A stretch of 64,000 nucleotides of DNA. Origin: Massilia sp. WG5. Lineage in GTDB: Bacteria; Pseudomonadota; Gammaproteobacteria; Burkholderiales; Burkholderiaceae_D. The notes under the pieces were generated by a model that saw only the letters and a program-made list of their open reading frames with translations, had not been told where the DNA came from and searched no databases. A program made the translations under genes and the position numbers. Position 1 is the stretch's first letter. Every line of letters begins with the position of its first letter. Location: positions 4,774,001 to 4,838,000 of the forward strand of contig NZ_CP012640.2 of the NCBI RefSeq assembly GCF_001412595.2, given 5' to 3'. This document shows positions 20,130-29,186 of this stretch, one piece after another.

Positions 20130-21392
20130 GTGAACAACCGACGCATCCTGCTGGCACTCTTTCTGATCTATTTCGTGTTCGCCATCCTGCTCAACAGCGT
20201 CGGGACGGTGATCCTGCAGGTCATCAACAGCTACGGCATCGACAAGAGCTCGGCCAGCGTGCTGGAAGGCTTCAAGGACCTGCCGATCGCGGCGGTGTCC
20301 TTCCTGGTGGCTTCGTCCCTGCCGCGCTTCGGCTACAAGAACGCGATGCTGGTGGCGCTCGCCATCGTCGGCTGCGCCACCCTGGCGATGCCGATGCTGC
20401 CTGGCTTCGCCACCGCCAAGCTGCTGTTCCTGTGCGTGGGCGTGGCCTTCGCCCTGGTCAAAGTATCGGTGTACTCGTCGATCGGCCTGGTGGCCCAGGA
20501 CCGCAAGCAGCACGCCGGCATCACCAACATGCTGGAGGGGTTCTTCATGGTCGGGGTGCTGAGCGCCTACTGGATCTTCGGTTTCTTCATCGACTCGAAC
20601 GACCCGGCCTCGCTCGGCTGGCTGAACGTGTACTGGCTGCTGTCGGGCCTGTGCGCCGCGACCTTCCTGCTGGTGCTGTCGACCCGTTTCGACGAAGGCA
20701 GCGCGGCGCCGCCGCACAGCCGCGGCGCGGCCTCGGATTTCATCGGGATGCTGCGCCTCTTCATGCGGCCGCTGGTGTGCGTGTTCGTGCTCACGGCCTT
20801 CCTGTACGTGCTGGTCGAGCAGAGCGTCGGCACCTGGCTGCCGACCTTCAACAACGAGATCCTGAAGCTGCCGGCGGCGATGAGCGTGCAGGTGACCAGC
20901 ATCTACGCCGCCTGCCTGGCGCTGGGACGCCTCTCGGCCGGGGTCGTGATGCGCCGCCTGAACTGGTTCCCGGTGCTGGCGGGCTGCATGGTGGCGATGG
21001 GTGCGGTGGTGCTGCTGGCGCTGCCGCTGGCGCGCGGCATCGCGCACGACCCGAACGTCGGCTGGTCGACGGCGCCGGCGGCGGCCTTCCTGTTCCCGCT
21101 GGTGGGCCTGTTCATGGCGCCGATCTACCCGGGCATCAATTCGGTGATGCTGTCCTCGCTGCCGCGCCACCAGCATGCGCCGATGACCGGCCTGCTGGTG
21201 ATCTTCTCGGCGCTGGGCGGCACCACCGGCTCGCTGATCACCGGCTATGTGTTCGGCCGCTTCAACGGCCACTTCGCGTTCTACCTGACGCTGGTGCCGA
21301 TCGCGCTGATGCTGGTGAGTCTGTGGTTCTTCAAGCGCCAGGTGGAGCGGAACGGCGAGGCGGCGCCGGAAGGCGCGCCGGAAGCGGCCTAG
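20130..21392 (+). CDS. MFS transporter, probable disaccharide uptake carrier
   Basis: A 420-residue, 12-helix major facilitator protein. The GTG at 20130 is the start: GGAG lies 9 bp upstream and the first membrane helix begins a few residues later. The order receptor, regulator, phosphorylase, mutase, carrier suggests it moves the intact disaccharide across the inner membrane after TonB-dependent uptake. No binding-protein or ABC genes are present, which agrees with a symporter. It is separated from the mutase gene by a hairpin element. The 3' end overlaps the convergent LOV gene by 4 bp. Confidence 0.85.
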   Translation: MNNRRILLALFLIYFVFAILLNSVGTVILQVINSYGIDKSSASVLEGFKDLPIAAVSFLVASSLPRFGYKNAMLVALAIVGCATLAMPMLPGFATAKLLFLCVGVAFALVKVSVYSSIGLVAQDRKQHAGITNMLEGFFMVGVLSAYWIFGFFIDSNDPASLGWLNVYWLLSGLCAATFLLVLSTRFDEGSAAPPHSRGAASDFIGMLRLFMRPLVCVFVLTAFLYVLVEQSVGTWLPTFNNEILKLPAAMSVQVTSIYAACLALGRLSAGVVMRRLNWFPVLAGCMVAMGAVVLLALPLARGIAHDPNVGWSTAPAAAFLFPLVGLFMAPIYPGINSVMLSSLPRHQHAPMTGLLVIFSALGGTTGSLITGYVFGRFNGHFAFYLTLVPIALMLVSLWFFKRQVERNGEAAPEGAPEAA

Positions 21393-23518
21393 CCGGCCGG
21401 CGAGCCGCTCCCCGTATTCGCCTGCTCGCACCCCGGATCGGCCTGCTGCGGCGTCGCGCTCTGGGCCAGCAGCAGGGCCTGGAATTCGCTGGCGCGCATC
21501 GGCTTGCCGATCAGGTAGCCCTGCAGCACGTCGCACTCGGTCGAGCGGATCGCGCTGGCCTGGGCCTCGGTCTCGATCCCTTCGCAGATCACGGCCAGCT
21601 TGAGCGACTTGGCGAAGGCGATCACGCCGTTGACGATGTCCAGGCAGCGCCGGTCCTGCTCGATCTCCTGCACGAAGGAGCGGTCGATCTTGATCGCGGT
21701 GATCGGGAACTGGCGCAGGTAGGACAGGTTCGAATAGCCGGTGCCGAAATCGTCGAGGGCGATGCGGAAGCCTTCCTGCTGCAGCGAGCGCAGCACCGCG
21801 GCCGCCTTCCCGATGTCCTGGGTCAGCATGCTCTCCGTGACTTCCAGCTTGATGCATTCGGTGTGCAGGCCGTAGTGCGCCACCAGGTTCTTCAGCAGCA
21901 GCGGCAGGTTCTCGTCGGTGAGCTGGCGCGCCGAGACGTTCACCGCCATCTGCAGGCGGTAGCCGAGCAGCTCCCATTCGCGCGCCTGGCGGCAGGCTTC
22001 CTCGCAGACCCAGGCCCCCACCGCCGTGATCGCGGGCGAATCCTCGAGCATCGACAGGAACATGCCGGGGGCGAGCACGCCCAGCGTCGGATGGTCCCAG
22101 CGCAGCAGGGCCTCGGCCCCGACCACGGCGCCGTTGGCGGCGCTGATCTGCGGCTGGTAGTAGAGCACGAACTGGCGCCGCTCGAGGGCGGAAAAGACTT
22201 CCTGGCGCAAGCTCAGGCGTTCCTTGATCAGGCGCGCCGACGCCGGCGAGAACACGCTGAAGGTATGGCGGCCGTTGGCCTTGGCCGCGTACATGGCGGC
22301 GTCGGCATTGTTGAGCAGCTCGTCCGCGGAGTGCTCGCGGGCCTTGCCGAGCGCGATGCCGATGCTGGCGCCGACCGTGACCTTCAGGTGGTCGACCGCG
22401 ATCGGCTCGGCCATCCGCTGCAGCACCGCGGCCGCCAGCGCCTTTGCCGATTCGGGCTCGGCATTGGTGAGGACAAACACGAACTCGTCGCCGCTGATGC
22501 GCGCGACCGTGGTGTCCTCGTCCTCGAAGGCGGCCATTCGCCGTCCGATCTCCTGCAGGGCCAGGTCGCCGGACTGGTGGCCGTGGGCGTCGTTGACTTC
22601 CTTGAAGTGGTCGAGGTCGATGAACAGCACGCCGACCATGTCGTCGCGCGCCAGCGCCTCGTCGAGCGCGCGCAGGCAGCTGAAGCGGTTGTGCAGGCCG
22701 GTCAGGCTGTCGTGGGTCGCCATGTGGACCAGTCGCGCCTCGGCTTCCTTGCGCTCGGTGATATTCGCGAAAAAGACCGTCAGGCCATCCTTCGAGGGAT
22801 AGACGCGTATCTCGATCCAGCTGGCCAGCGGCTCGTAGTAGCTCTCACAGCTGGCGTATTCCTGGCGCTCCAGCGCGCGCAGGTAGGTTTTGTGGAAGGG
22901 ACCGCCGACCCCTTCCGGGAATTCATCCCACATGTTCTTGCCCAGCAGTTCCTCGGGCTCGCGCGCCAGCCAGGCCGCGCCCTTGCTGTTGATGTAGGTG
23001 AAGCGCCAGTCGTGGTCGAGCGAGAAGCAGCCGTCCGAGATACTGTCCAGTACCGTGCCGAGACGCTCGCGGGCATAGGCCACTTCGGCCTGGGCCTGGT
23101 TGGCGACGCTGACGTCTTCCAGGAAGGCGGCGAAATTGGTGATCGCGCCGCCGGTGTCGCGCACCGGGAACAGGTGCATGCGGCTCCAGAACTGGCTGCC
23201 GTCCTTGCGGTAGTTACGCAGCGTGCAGGTGTAGGGATGGCCGGCCGCGATGGCCTCGCGCATGCCGGCAAGTTCCGGCTGCCCGCGGTCGCTGTTCTGC
23301 AGGAAGCGGCAGTTGCGGCCGATTACCTCGGCCAGGGCGTAGCCGGTCATCGCCTCGAACGCCGGATTCGCCCAGGCGATCGGGTTATCGTCCTGCAGCG
23401 CGTCGCTGATGACGATGGCGGTGCTGCTGGCCCTGATCAAGCCCTTGAAGAAGGCGGCGGGCTTGTCCTCGAGGTTCACGAGGGTGAGCTGGTTGAATTC
23501 CCGCGAGAGAGTTGACAT
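21389..23518 (-). CDS. Blue-light LOV-PAS-GGDEF-EAL cyclic-di-GMP protein
   Basis: A 709-residue soluble protein. The first PAS-fold domain (about 20-135) carries Gly-Arg-Asn-Cys-Arg-Phe-Leu-Gln, the flavin-adduct signature of LOV photoreceptors, with Cys70. Other LOV residues are visible: Asp-Asn-Pro-Ile, Thr-Gly-Tyr, Asn-Tyr-Arg-Lys-Asp-Gly and Phe-Trp. A second PAS follows (about 140-260), then GGDEF with Ser-Gly-Asp-Glu-Phe (first Gly replaced, so cyclase activity is doubtful). The EAL domain keeps Glu-Ala-Leu-Leu-Arg-Trp, Glu in Val-Thr-Glu-Ser and Asp-Asp-Phe-Gly-Thr-Gly, so it should hydrolyse cyclic-di-GMP. The start at 23518 has AGGCGA upstream; an ATG six codons earlier lacks one. 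Confidence 0.9.
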   Translation of the reverse strand: MSTLSREFNQLTLVNLEDKPAAFFKGLIRASSTAIVISDALQDDNPIAWANPAFEAMTGYALAEVIGRNCRFLQNSDRGQPELAGMREAIAAGHPYTCTLRNYRKDGSQFWSRMHLFPVRDTGGAITNFAAFLEDVSVANQAQAEVAYARERLGTVLDSISDGCFSLDHDWRFTYINSKGAAWLAREPEELLGKNMWDEFPEGVGGPFHKTYLRALERQEYASCESYYEPLASWIEIRVYPSKDGLTVFFANITERKEAEARLVHMATHDSLTGLHNRFSCLRALDEALARDDMVGVLFIDLDHFKEVNDAHGHQSGDLALQEIGRRMAAFEDEDTTVARISGDEFVFVLTNAEPESAKALAAAVLQRMAEPIAVDHLKVTVGASIGIALGKAREHSADELLNNADAAMYAAKANGRHTFSVFSPASARLIKERLSLRQEVFSALERRQFVLYYQPQISAANGAVVGAEALLRWDHPTLGVLAPGMFLSMLEDSPAITAVGAWVCEEACRQAREWELLGYRLQMAVNVSARQLTDENLPLLLKNLVAHYGLHTECIKLEVTESMLTQDIGKAAAVLRSLQQEGFRIALDDFGTGYSNLSYLRQFPITAIKIDRSFVQEIEQDRRCLDIVNGVIAFAKSLKLAVICEGIETEAQASAIRSTECDVLQGYLIGKPMRASEFQALLLAQSATPQQADPGCEQANTGSGSPAG

Positions 23519-23595
23519 GGTCGCCTGACTGAACACTGGACGGCTCCAGTGTAAACGCGGTGTTCAATATGCGGAGCACGCAAGCGGCCCCGGCG

Positions 23596-24393
23596 CTAGG
23601 GCAGCGGGGGCATGCCCAAATCCGTCATTTTTTCGCGCAGGGCGAGGCGGTCGGCGTCAATCCGCGCGCCGTTTGTCCGGCTCGACAGGCTATGCATCTC
23701 CTTGCGGCCGAGGAAGTAGGCGATGCGCTCCGCGTTCGCCCCGGACGGGTGGGGAAGGCCGTGCAGGATGCGTTTTTCGTCGATGATGCCGCGCTGCGCC
23801 AGCCAGGACAGCGCCAGGCCGACCTTGGGGCCGAGCGGCACGAACACCGCATGCGCCAGCTGCGCCGCCTCCTGGCCGAAGTACTCGAGCAACTGGGCCT
23901 GCAGCAGGGACGTGGTCAGCATGTTCGGATTCGCGCCATTGTAGTTGGCGCCATCCACGAAGACCGGCTGGCGCAGCGCCCCGGTCACGTGCATCAGGTG
24001 GGCGTCCGTATCGAACAGGCCGGCGCAGCTGGCGATGCCGAGCCAGTGCTGCAGGCCGATGTGGTCGAGCAGGGCCACCAGGTTGGGGCGGATCGCGCCG
24101 CTGAAGGCGCCCGTGTACTTGGCTGCGCGCAGTACCTCATGGTCGGGCATGCCCAGGGCGAGCTGGCGGCGCGCCTCCCGCACCGCGTTCTTCCATTGCA
24201 CGAAACCGGGCGAGATCCCGACCACGACCACGCGCGCCCGCAGGTTCACGTGGTCGAAGGGGATGTAGTGGGCGCTGACGCGGCCGGCGCTGGCGAGCAG
24301 GAAGCCGGCGGGAATCCGGTCCGGACCGGCGACGGCATCCGGATCGGTAGCGAGAATGAGGTCGCGGAAGCGGGCAAAGGAGGCAGGCGGCAT
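23596..24393 (-). CDS. Uracil-DNA-glycosylase-superfamily-like protein
   Basis: A roughly 265-residue protein I recognise only at fold level. Near residue 45 it has Val-Val-Val-Gly-Ile-Ser-Pro-Gly, resembling UDG motif A, and near residue 210 Leu-Pro-His-Pro-Ser-Gly-Ala-Asn, resembling the His-Pro-Ser leucine-loop motif. Spacing between the two fits the superfamily. A catalytic Asp/Asn at the canonical place is not obvious, so another activity or none is possible. The start is uncertain; Met at 24393 is the first in-frame ATG and has no clear ribosome site. It is divergent from galM. Confidence 0.5.
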   Translation of the reverse strand: MPPASFARFRDLILATDPDAVAGPDRIPAGFLLASAGRVSAHYIPFDHVNLRARVVVVGISPGFVQWKNAVREARRQLALGMPDHEVLRAAKYTGAFSGAIRPNLVALLDHIGLQHWLGIASCAGLFDTDAHLMHVTGALRQPVFVDGANYNGANPNMLTTSLLQAQLLEYFGQEAAQLAHAVFVPLGPKVGLALSWLAQRGIIDEKRILHGLPHPSGANAERIAYFLGRKEMHSLSSRTNGARIDADRLALREKMTDLGMPPLP

Positions 24394-24516
24394 GCCGCAT
24401 TGTGCCAGTGTCGGCGGCTCGTACGATAGAAATTCATGCGTGCAACGGCGCGCGAGCCCAGCCCGGGGCCATGCTAGGATCGAGCATCCATGGACCGGCC
24501 ACGAGGACGACATAAC

Positions 24517-25584
24517 GTGCAAGCGCATACCGGCATCACCCAGGCGCCGTTCGGGACCTTGCCCGACGGCGCGCCAGTCACCCAATTCACGCTCACCAAC
24601 CGGAGCGGCATGCTCGTCAGGATCCTGGACTTCGGCGGCATCATCACCGAGATCCACGTGCCGGACCGCGACGGCCGCCTGGCCGATGTCGCGCTCGGCT
24701 TCGACAGGCTCGAGCCTTACCTGGGCGAGAGTCCGTATTTCGGTGCCCTGATCGGCCGCTACGGCAACCGCATCGCCAAGGGCCGCTTCGTGCTTGACGG
24801 TCACGAATACGAACTGGCGACGAACAACGGCAACAACCACCTCCACGGCGGCACGCGCGGCTTCGACAAGGTGCTGTGGCAGGCCAGCGTCGAGGGCCGG
24901 GAACTGCGGCTGCGCTACCGCAGCGCGGACGGCGAGGAGGGCTATCCGGGCAACCTGGACGCCGAGGTGGTCTACAGCCTGAACGACGAGAACGAGATCG
25001 TGGTGCGCTTTTCCGCGACCACCGACAAGCCGACCCCCGTCAACCTGACCCAGCACAGCTATTTCAACCTTGCGGGCGTCCAGGCCTGCGGCGACATCCT
25101 CGGCCACGAACTACGCATCGACGCCGCCGCTTTCGTGCCGATCGACGCCGAATCGATTCCGCTCGGCGGCCTGCGCCCGGTGGAGGGCACGCCCTTCGAC
25201 TTCCGCCGGTCGCGCACGATCGGGAGCCGGATCGGCGAGCAGGATCAGCAACTCGTCAACGGCCAGGGCTACGACCACTGCTTCGTGCTGGAGCGGCCGA
25301 CCGGCGGCCGCGAACTGGCGCGGGCGGTGCGGGTGCGCGATCCGGGCTCGGGGCGGGTGCTGGAACTGTTCACGCAAGAGCCGGGCGTGCAGTTCTACAG
25401 CGGTAACTTCCTCGACGGCTCGCTGGAGGGCAAGGGCTGCGCCTACCCGTTCCGCAGCGGCTTCGCCATCGAGCCCGAGCATTTCCCGGATTCGCCCAAC
25501 CAGCCCGCATTTCCGAGCACGATCCTGCGGCCGGGCGAGACATATGCGACCGAGTCGCGTTTCAGATTTTTTGTGGAGAAATAA
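24517..25584 (+). CDS. galM: Aldose 1-epimerase (mutarotase)
   Basis: A 355-residue enzyme that interconverts alpha- and beta-anomers of glucose or galactose. Visible motifs: Gly-Arg-Tyr-Gly-Asn-Arg-Ile, His-Leu-His-Gly-Gly, the catalytic His in Thr-Gln-His-Ser-Tyr-Phe-Asn-Leu, and the catalytic Glu in Ile-Glu-Pro-Glu-His-Phe-Pro-Asp-Ser near the end. GTG at 24517 is preferred because GAGGA lies 10 bp upstream and the family starts there; ATG at 24490 is possible. It stands apart from the galT/galK operon 25 kb away. It could serve either that pathway or the glucose released by the GH65 phosphorylase. Confidence 0.92.
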   Translation: MQAHTGITQAPFGTLPDGAPVTQFTLTNRSGMLVRILDFGGIITEIHVPDRDGRLADVALGFDRLEPYLGESPYFGALIGRYGNRIAKGRFVLDGHEYELATNNGNNHLHGGTRGFDKVLWQASVEGRELRLRYRSADGEEGYPGNLDAEVVYSLNDENEIVVRFSATTDKPTPVNLTQHSYFNLAGVQACGDILGHELRIDAAAFVPIDAESIPLGGLRPVEGTPFDFRRSRTIGSRIGEQDQQLVNGQGYDHCFVLERPTGGRELARAVRVRDPGSGRVLELFTQEPGVQFYSGNFLDGSLEGKGCAYPFRSGFAIEPEHFPDSPNQPAFPSTILRPGETYATESRFRFFVEK

Positions 25585-25755
25585 AACGAAACGAACGATC
25601 GTTTGATTTGTTGCAGAAGAGACTCACCATATAAGAAAAATTGCCATGGGTTAATTTTTCTCCATCGACTTCACCCTGTTTTGCGCCGTAATCTCCCTTA
25701 CTGTAGGCAAACTCAGCAATACGTTTGCCATCGACTAATGGTTTCGGAGAGAAGA

Positions 25756-27453
25756 ATGCAAATCACGGATTTGAAGATCGGGGCCCGTCTCGGGATGGGC
25801 TTCGGCCTCATTTGCCTGACGCTGGTGTTGGTTGTCGGGCTGGGGCTTGCCAATCTGGCCAAGGTGAACGAGGGTACGGACACGCTGGTCGCCAAGCGGA
25901 TTCCGCGCCTGGAGCTGACGACCCGCCTGCTGAACGATGCGAATGACATCGCTCTCGCGATGCGTAACATCATGCTGAGCGACGACCCGGCAGACCGCGC
26001 CGGGCAGCGCGAGAAGATCGCATCCTTCCGCAAGGACGCCGAAACCATCCTTGCGGAACTCGACCGGGTCCTGGAAAGCCAGCACGGGCGCGAGCTGCTG
26101 CGCCGCCAGCAGGAGCTGTACACCCGATACACGAACGCCCAGCAGGAATTGCTGCGCCGGCTCGATGCCAATGACGCCGACGGCGCCAAGGCCTACCTGA
26201 CGAAGGAACTGCGCCCGGTCTTGGTGGAGTTCAAGAAGGTCATCGCCGACCAGATCCAGATGCAGAAGGGCCTCGCCACCGACGATGCGACCGCCGCCGC
26301 CGCAACCTATGCGCATACCCGCAACCTGATGCTGATCCTGGGCGTGCTGATCCTGGGCGCCGCCGCCACGCTGGCATGGTGGATCACCGGCACGATCACG
26401 CGTCCGATGCGCCGCGCGCTGGCCGTGGCCGACGCCGTCGCCGCCGGCGACCTGAGCACCCGTGTCGAGGTCACCAGCAAGTGCGAAGTCGGCCAGTTGC
26501 TGGCTGCCCTGAAGACCATGAACGACAACCTGGTGAACACCATCGCCACGGTGCGCACCGGCACCGCGGCGATCGACATCGCCTCGGCCGAAGTCGCGGC
26601 CGGCAACCAGGATCTCTCGAGCCGTACCGAGCAGCAGGCCAGCTCGCTGGAAGAGACGGCGTCCTCGATGGAAGAGCTGACCTCGACCGTCAAGCAGAAC
26701 GCCGACAATGCACGCCAGGCCAACACCCTGGCCGAGGCGGCATCCGGCGTCGCCGCGCGCGGCGGCAAGGTGATCCACGAGGTGGTCGCCACCATGGACC
26801 AGATCCACGAAGCGTCCGGCAAGATCGTCGACATCATCTCCGTCATCGACGGCATCGCCTTCCAGACCAACATCCTGGCCCTGAACGCCGCGGTGGAAGC
26901 GGCGCGCGCGGGCGAACAGGGCCGCGGCTTCGCGGTGGTGGCCGGCGAGGTGCGTTCGCTGGCCCAGCGTTCGGCTGCCGCCGCCAAGGAGATCAAGCTC
27001 CTGATCGACGATTCCAGCGACAAGGTCGGCACCGGCAGCCGCCTGGTGCAGGAGGCCGGCAGCACGATGGGCGACATCGTCGACAGCGTGCGCCGCGTGA
27101 CCGACATCCTCAACGAGATCACTTCGGCCAGCCAGGAGCAGAGCGCCGGCATCGAGCAGATCAACGAAGCCATCACCCAGATGGACGCCGCGACCCAGCA
27201 GAACGCCGCCCTGGTCGAACAGGCGGCCGCCGCTTCGCAGTCGATGCAGGACCAGGCCGCGCGCCTGTCGGCGGCGGTGGCGGTGTTCAAGCTCGACCAG
27301 GCCTCGGCCCCCGTGGCTTCCGCGCCGGCGCCGGCGCGCGCAGCGCTGCCGGCCGTGCGCCGGACGCCGTCCAAACCGGCGGCCAGGGCGGCTGTACAGC
27401 CGGTCCGTGCCGGGCGTTCCGCAGCGGTGGAAAGCGACTGGGAAGAGTTCTGA
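25756..27453 (+). CDS. Methyl-accepting chemotaxis protein with four-helix-bundle sensor
   Basis: A 565-residue chemoreceptor. TM1 lies at about 12-34, a periplasmic four-helix-bundle sensor at about 35-188, TM2 at about 190-212, then HAMP. The long signalling hairpin has the conserved tip Ile-Ala-Phe-Gln-Thr-Asn-Ile-Leu-Ala-Leu-Asn-Ala. The C-terminus ends Asp-Trp-Glu-Glu-Phe, which resembles the pentapeptide that tethers CheR/CheB, so it may be a high-abundance, adaptation-competent receptor. GGAGAG precedes the ATG at 25756. No che genes are near. The 171 bp upstream are AT-richer than average; I see no clear sigma-28 promoter. Confidence 0.92.
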   Translation: MQITDLKIGARLGMGFGLICLTLVLVVGLGLANLAKVNEGTDTLVAKRIPRLELTTRLLNDANDIALAMRNIMLSDDPADRAGQREKIASFRKDAETILAELDRVLESQHGRELLRRQQELYTRYTNAQQELLRRLDANDADGAKAYLTKELRPVLVEFKKVIADQIQMQKGLATDDATAAAATYAHTRNLMLILGVLILGAAATLAWWITGTITRPMRRALAVADAVAAGDLSTRVEVTSKCEVGQLLAALKTMNDNLVNTIATVRTGTAAIDIASAEVAAGNQDLSSRTEQQASSLEETASSMEELTSTVKQNADNARQANTLAEAASGVAARGGKVIHEVVATMDQIHEASGKIVDIISVIDGIAFQTNILALNAAVEAARAGEQGRGFAVVAGEVRSLAQRSAAAAKEIKLLIDDSSDKVGTGSRLVQEAGSTMGDIVDSVRRVTDILNEITSASQEQSAGIEQINEAITQMDAATQQNAALVEQAAAASQSMQDQAARLSAAVAVFKLDQASAPVASAPAPARAALPAVRRTPSKPAARAAVQPVRAGRSAAVESDWEEF

Positions 27454-27535
27454 TCAACCTGTCATTGCCGGTTGTGATAGGCTGTCCGACGCGCCTCCCG
27501 GGCGCGTCCGGCAAACCGTCTTTACAAGGATCAGC

Positions 27536-28231
27536 ATGACTGGCTTCGTCATTACCCCGCCCAACGCCGCATCCCTCGCGATCAGCGGCTCCGACCAGCT
27601 CTTCCCGCTGCGCCGCGTGTTCTGCGTCGGCCGCAACTACGCCGCGCATGCGCGCGAAATGGGGGCGGACCCGGACCGCGAACCGCCGTTCTTCTTCTCG
27701 AAACCCGCCGACGCGGTGGTGCCGGCCAGCGGCACGCTGCCGTATCCGCCGGCCACGCGCGAGCTGCACCATGAGGTCGAGCTGGTGGTGGCCCTGAAGG
27801 AAGGCGGCGCCGACGTCGACCCCGAGCGCGCGCTCGACCTGGTGTGGGGCTATGCGGTCGGCCTCGACCTGACCCGGCGCGACCTGCAGGCCATCGCCAA
27901 GAAGGATGGCCGGCCGTGGGACATGGCCAAGGGCTTCGACGCTTCCGCGCCCTGCAGCCCGCTGCAGCCGTTGTCCTGCACCGGCCACCCGCAGCAGGGC
28001 CGCATCTGGCTGGAAGTGAACGGCGAAGTCAAACAGGAAGGCGACCTGAACGAAATGATCTGGCCGGTGGCCGACGTGATCAGCTACCTGTCGCGCTTCG
28101 TGACGCTGGCGCCGGGCGACCTGATCTTCACCGGCACCCCGTCCGGAGTGGGCGCCTTGAACCCGGGCGACCAGGTGCGCGGCGGCGTGGACGGCGTCAC
28201 CACCTTCGAACTCACGGTCGGCGGCGAATGA
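27536..28231 (+). CDS. Fumarylacetoacetate-hydrolase-family protein
   Basis: A 231-residue FAH-domain enzyme. It has the family start Val-Gly-Arg-Asn-Tyr-Ala-Ala-His, the metal-binding His-His-Glu-Val-Glu-Leu, and Gly-Leu-Asp-Leu-Thr-Arg-Arg-Asp. The end contains Gly-Thr-Pro-Ser-Gly-Val-Gly. Such proteins include acylpyruvate hydrolases and oxaloacetate tautomerases/decarboxylases (FAHD1 type), and its size fits that group better than true fumarylacetoacetase. AAGGA precedes the ATG. Its stop overlaps the start of the dehydrogenase gene by 4 bp, so the two probably act on related 2-oxo acids. Confidence 0.87.
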   Translation: MTGFVITPPNAASLAISGSDQLFPLRRVFCVGRNYAAHAREMGADPDREPPFFFSKPADAVVPASGTLPYPPATRELHHEVELVVALKEGGADVDPERALDLVWGYAVGLDLTRRDLQAIAKKDGRPWDMAKGFDASAPCSPLQPLSCTGHPQQGRIWLEVNGEVKQEGDLNEMIWPVADVISYLSRFVTLAPGDLIFTGTPSGVGALNPGDQVRGGVDGVTTFELTVGGE

Positions 28232-29157
28232 CAGCCGGCCCGCGCCGGCTGCTGCAGATCGGCAGCTTCCCGGCCGAAGTCCAGTCCCAGCTCGATGCCG
28301 AGTTCGATTGCCTGCGGGCCGAAGACCTGGCGCGCGATCCGTCCCGCGCCGCCGGCGTCCGTGCGCTGGTCACGCGCAGCAACCTGGAGGTGCCGGCCAG
28401 CCTGGTCGAACGCCTCCCGGACCTGGAGATCATCGCCACCTGCGGCGTCGGCTACGATCTGATCCCGCTCGGGCTGGCGGCGCAGCGCGGCATCGTGGTC
28501 TCGAACACCCCGGACGTGCTGAACGCCGCAGTGGCAGAACTGTGCATCGGCGCGCTCCTGTCCCTGCTGCGCAAGCTGCCCCAGGCCGACCGCTACGTGC
28601 GCGAAGGCCGCTGGGCCGGGGCCAACTTCCCCCTGACCGCCAGCCTGGCCGGCAAGCATGTCGGCATCGTCGGCCTGGGCCGCATCGGCAAGGACATCGC
28701 GCGCCGCCTGGAGCTGTTCGGCGTGGCGCTGGCCTACCACGGCCGCAGCGACCAGAAGCTCCAGTGGCGCTTCGAGGCCGACCTGGCGGCGCTGGCGCGC
28801 GACGTCGACATCCTGATTGTGGCGGCGCCGGGCGGCCGCGAGACCGCGCGCATGATCGACGCCCGCGTGCTGGACGCGCTGGGCCCGAAGGGCTACCTGG
28901 TGAATGTGGCGCGCGGCTCCCTGGTCGACCAGGAAGCGCTGCTGGCGGCGCTGGAACGCGGCGCGATCGCCGGGGCGGCGCTCGACGTGTTCGATAACGA
29001 GCCGGACATCGATGCGCGCTTCTTCGGCTTGGAGAACGTGCTGCTGCTGCCGCACATCGGCAGCGCGACCGTGGAAACACGGGCGGCGATGGCGCAGCTG
29101 ATGCTGGATAATCTGCGGAGTTACTTCAGGAGCGGGCGGGCGCTGACGCCCGTGTAG
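28228..29157 (+). CDS. D-2-hydroxyacid dehydrogenase (glyoxylate/hydroxypyruvate reductase type)
   Basis: A 309-residue NAD(P)-dependent enzyme. Its Rossmann motif is Gly-Leu-Gly-Arg-Ile-Gly. The catalytic set is Arg in the Ala-Pro-Gly-Gly-Arg region, Glu in Asp-Val-Phe-Asp-Asn-Glu-Pro, and His in Leu-Pro-His-Ile-Gly-Ser-Ala-Thr. The substrate-binding Gly-Val-Gly-Tyr-Asp segment is also present. It should reduce a small 2-oxo acid such as glyoxylate or hydroxypyruvate. It is coupled to the FAH-family gene by a 4-bp overlap. The stop codon sits inside a terminator hairpin. Confidence 0.9.
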   Translation: MTAGPRRLLQIGSFPAEVQSQLDAEFDCLRAEDLARDPSRAAGVRALVTRSNLEVPASLVERLPDLEIIATCGVGYDLIPLGLAAQRGIVVSNTPDVLNAAVAELCIGALLSLLRKLPQADRYVREGRWAGANFPLTASLAGKHVGIVGLGRIGKDIARRLELFGVALAYHGRSDQKLQWRFEADLAALARDVDILIVAAPGGRETARMIDARVLDALGPKGYLVNVARGSLVDQEALLAALERGAIAGAALDVFDNEPDIDARFFGLENVLLLPHIGSATVETRAAMAQLMLDNLRSYFRSGRALTPV

Positions 29158-29182
29158 GGTGGGCACCAGGTGCCCACCCTAC
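29154..29182. terminator. Hairpin between convergent dehydrogenase and emrA genes
   Basis: GTAGGGTGGGCAC pairs perfectly with its complement at 29170-29182 (13-bp stem, 3-base loop). It spans the dehydrogenase stop codon and ends 4 bp before the emrA stop. There is no T-run, but the stem is strong and shared by two converging genes. The sequence resembles a palindrome common in Burkholderiales intergenic DNA. Confidence 0.6.
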
Positions 29183-29186
29183 CGTC

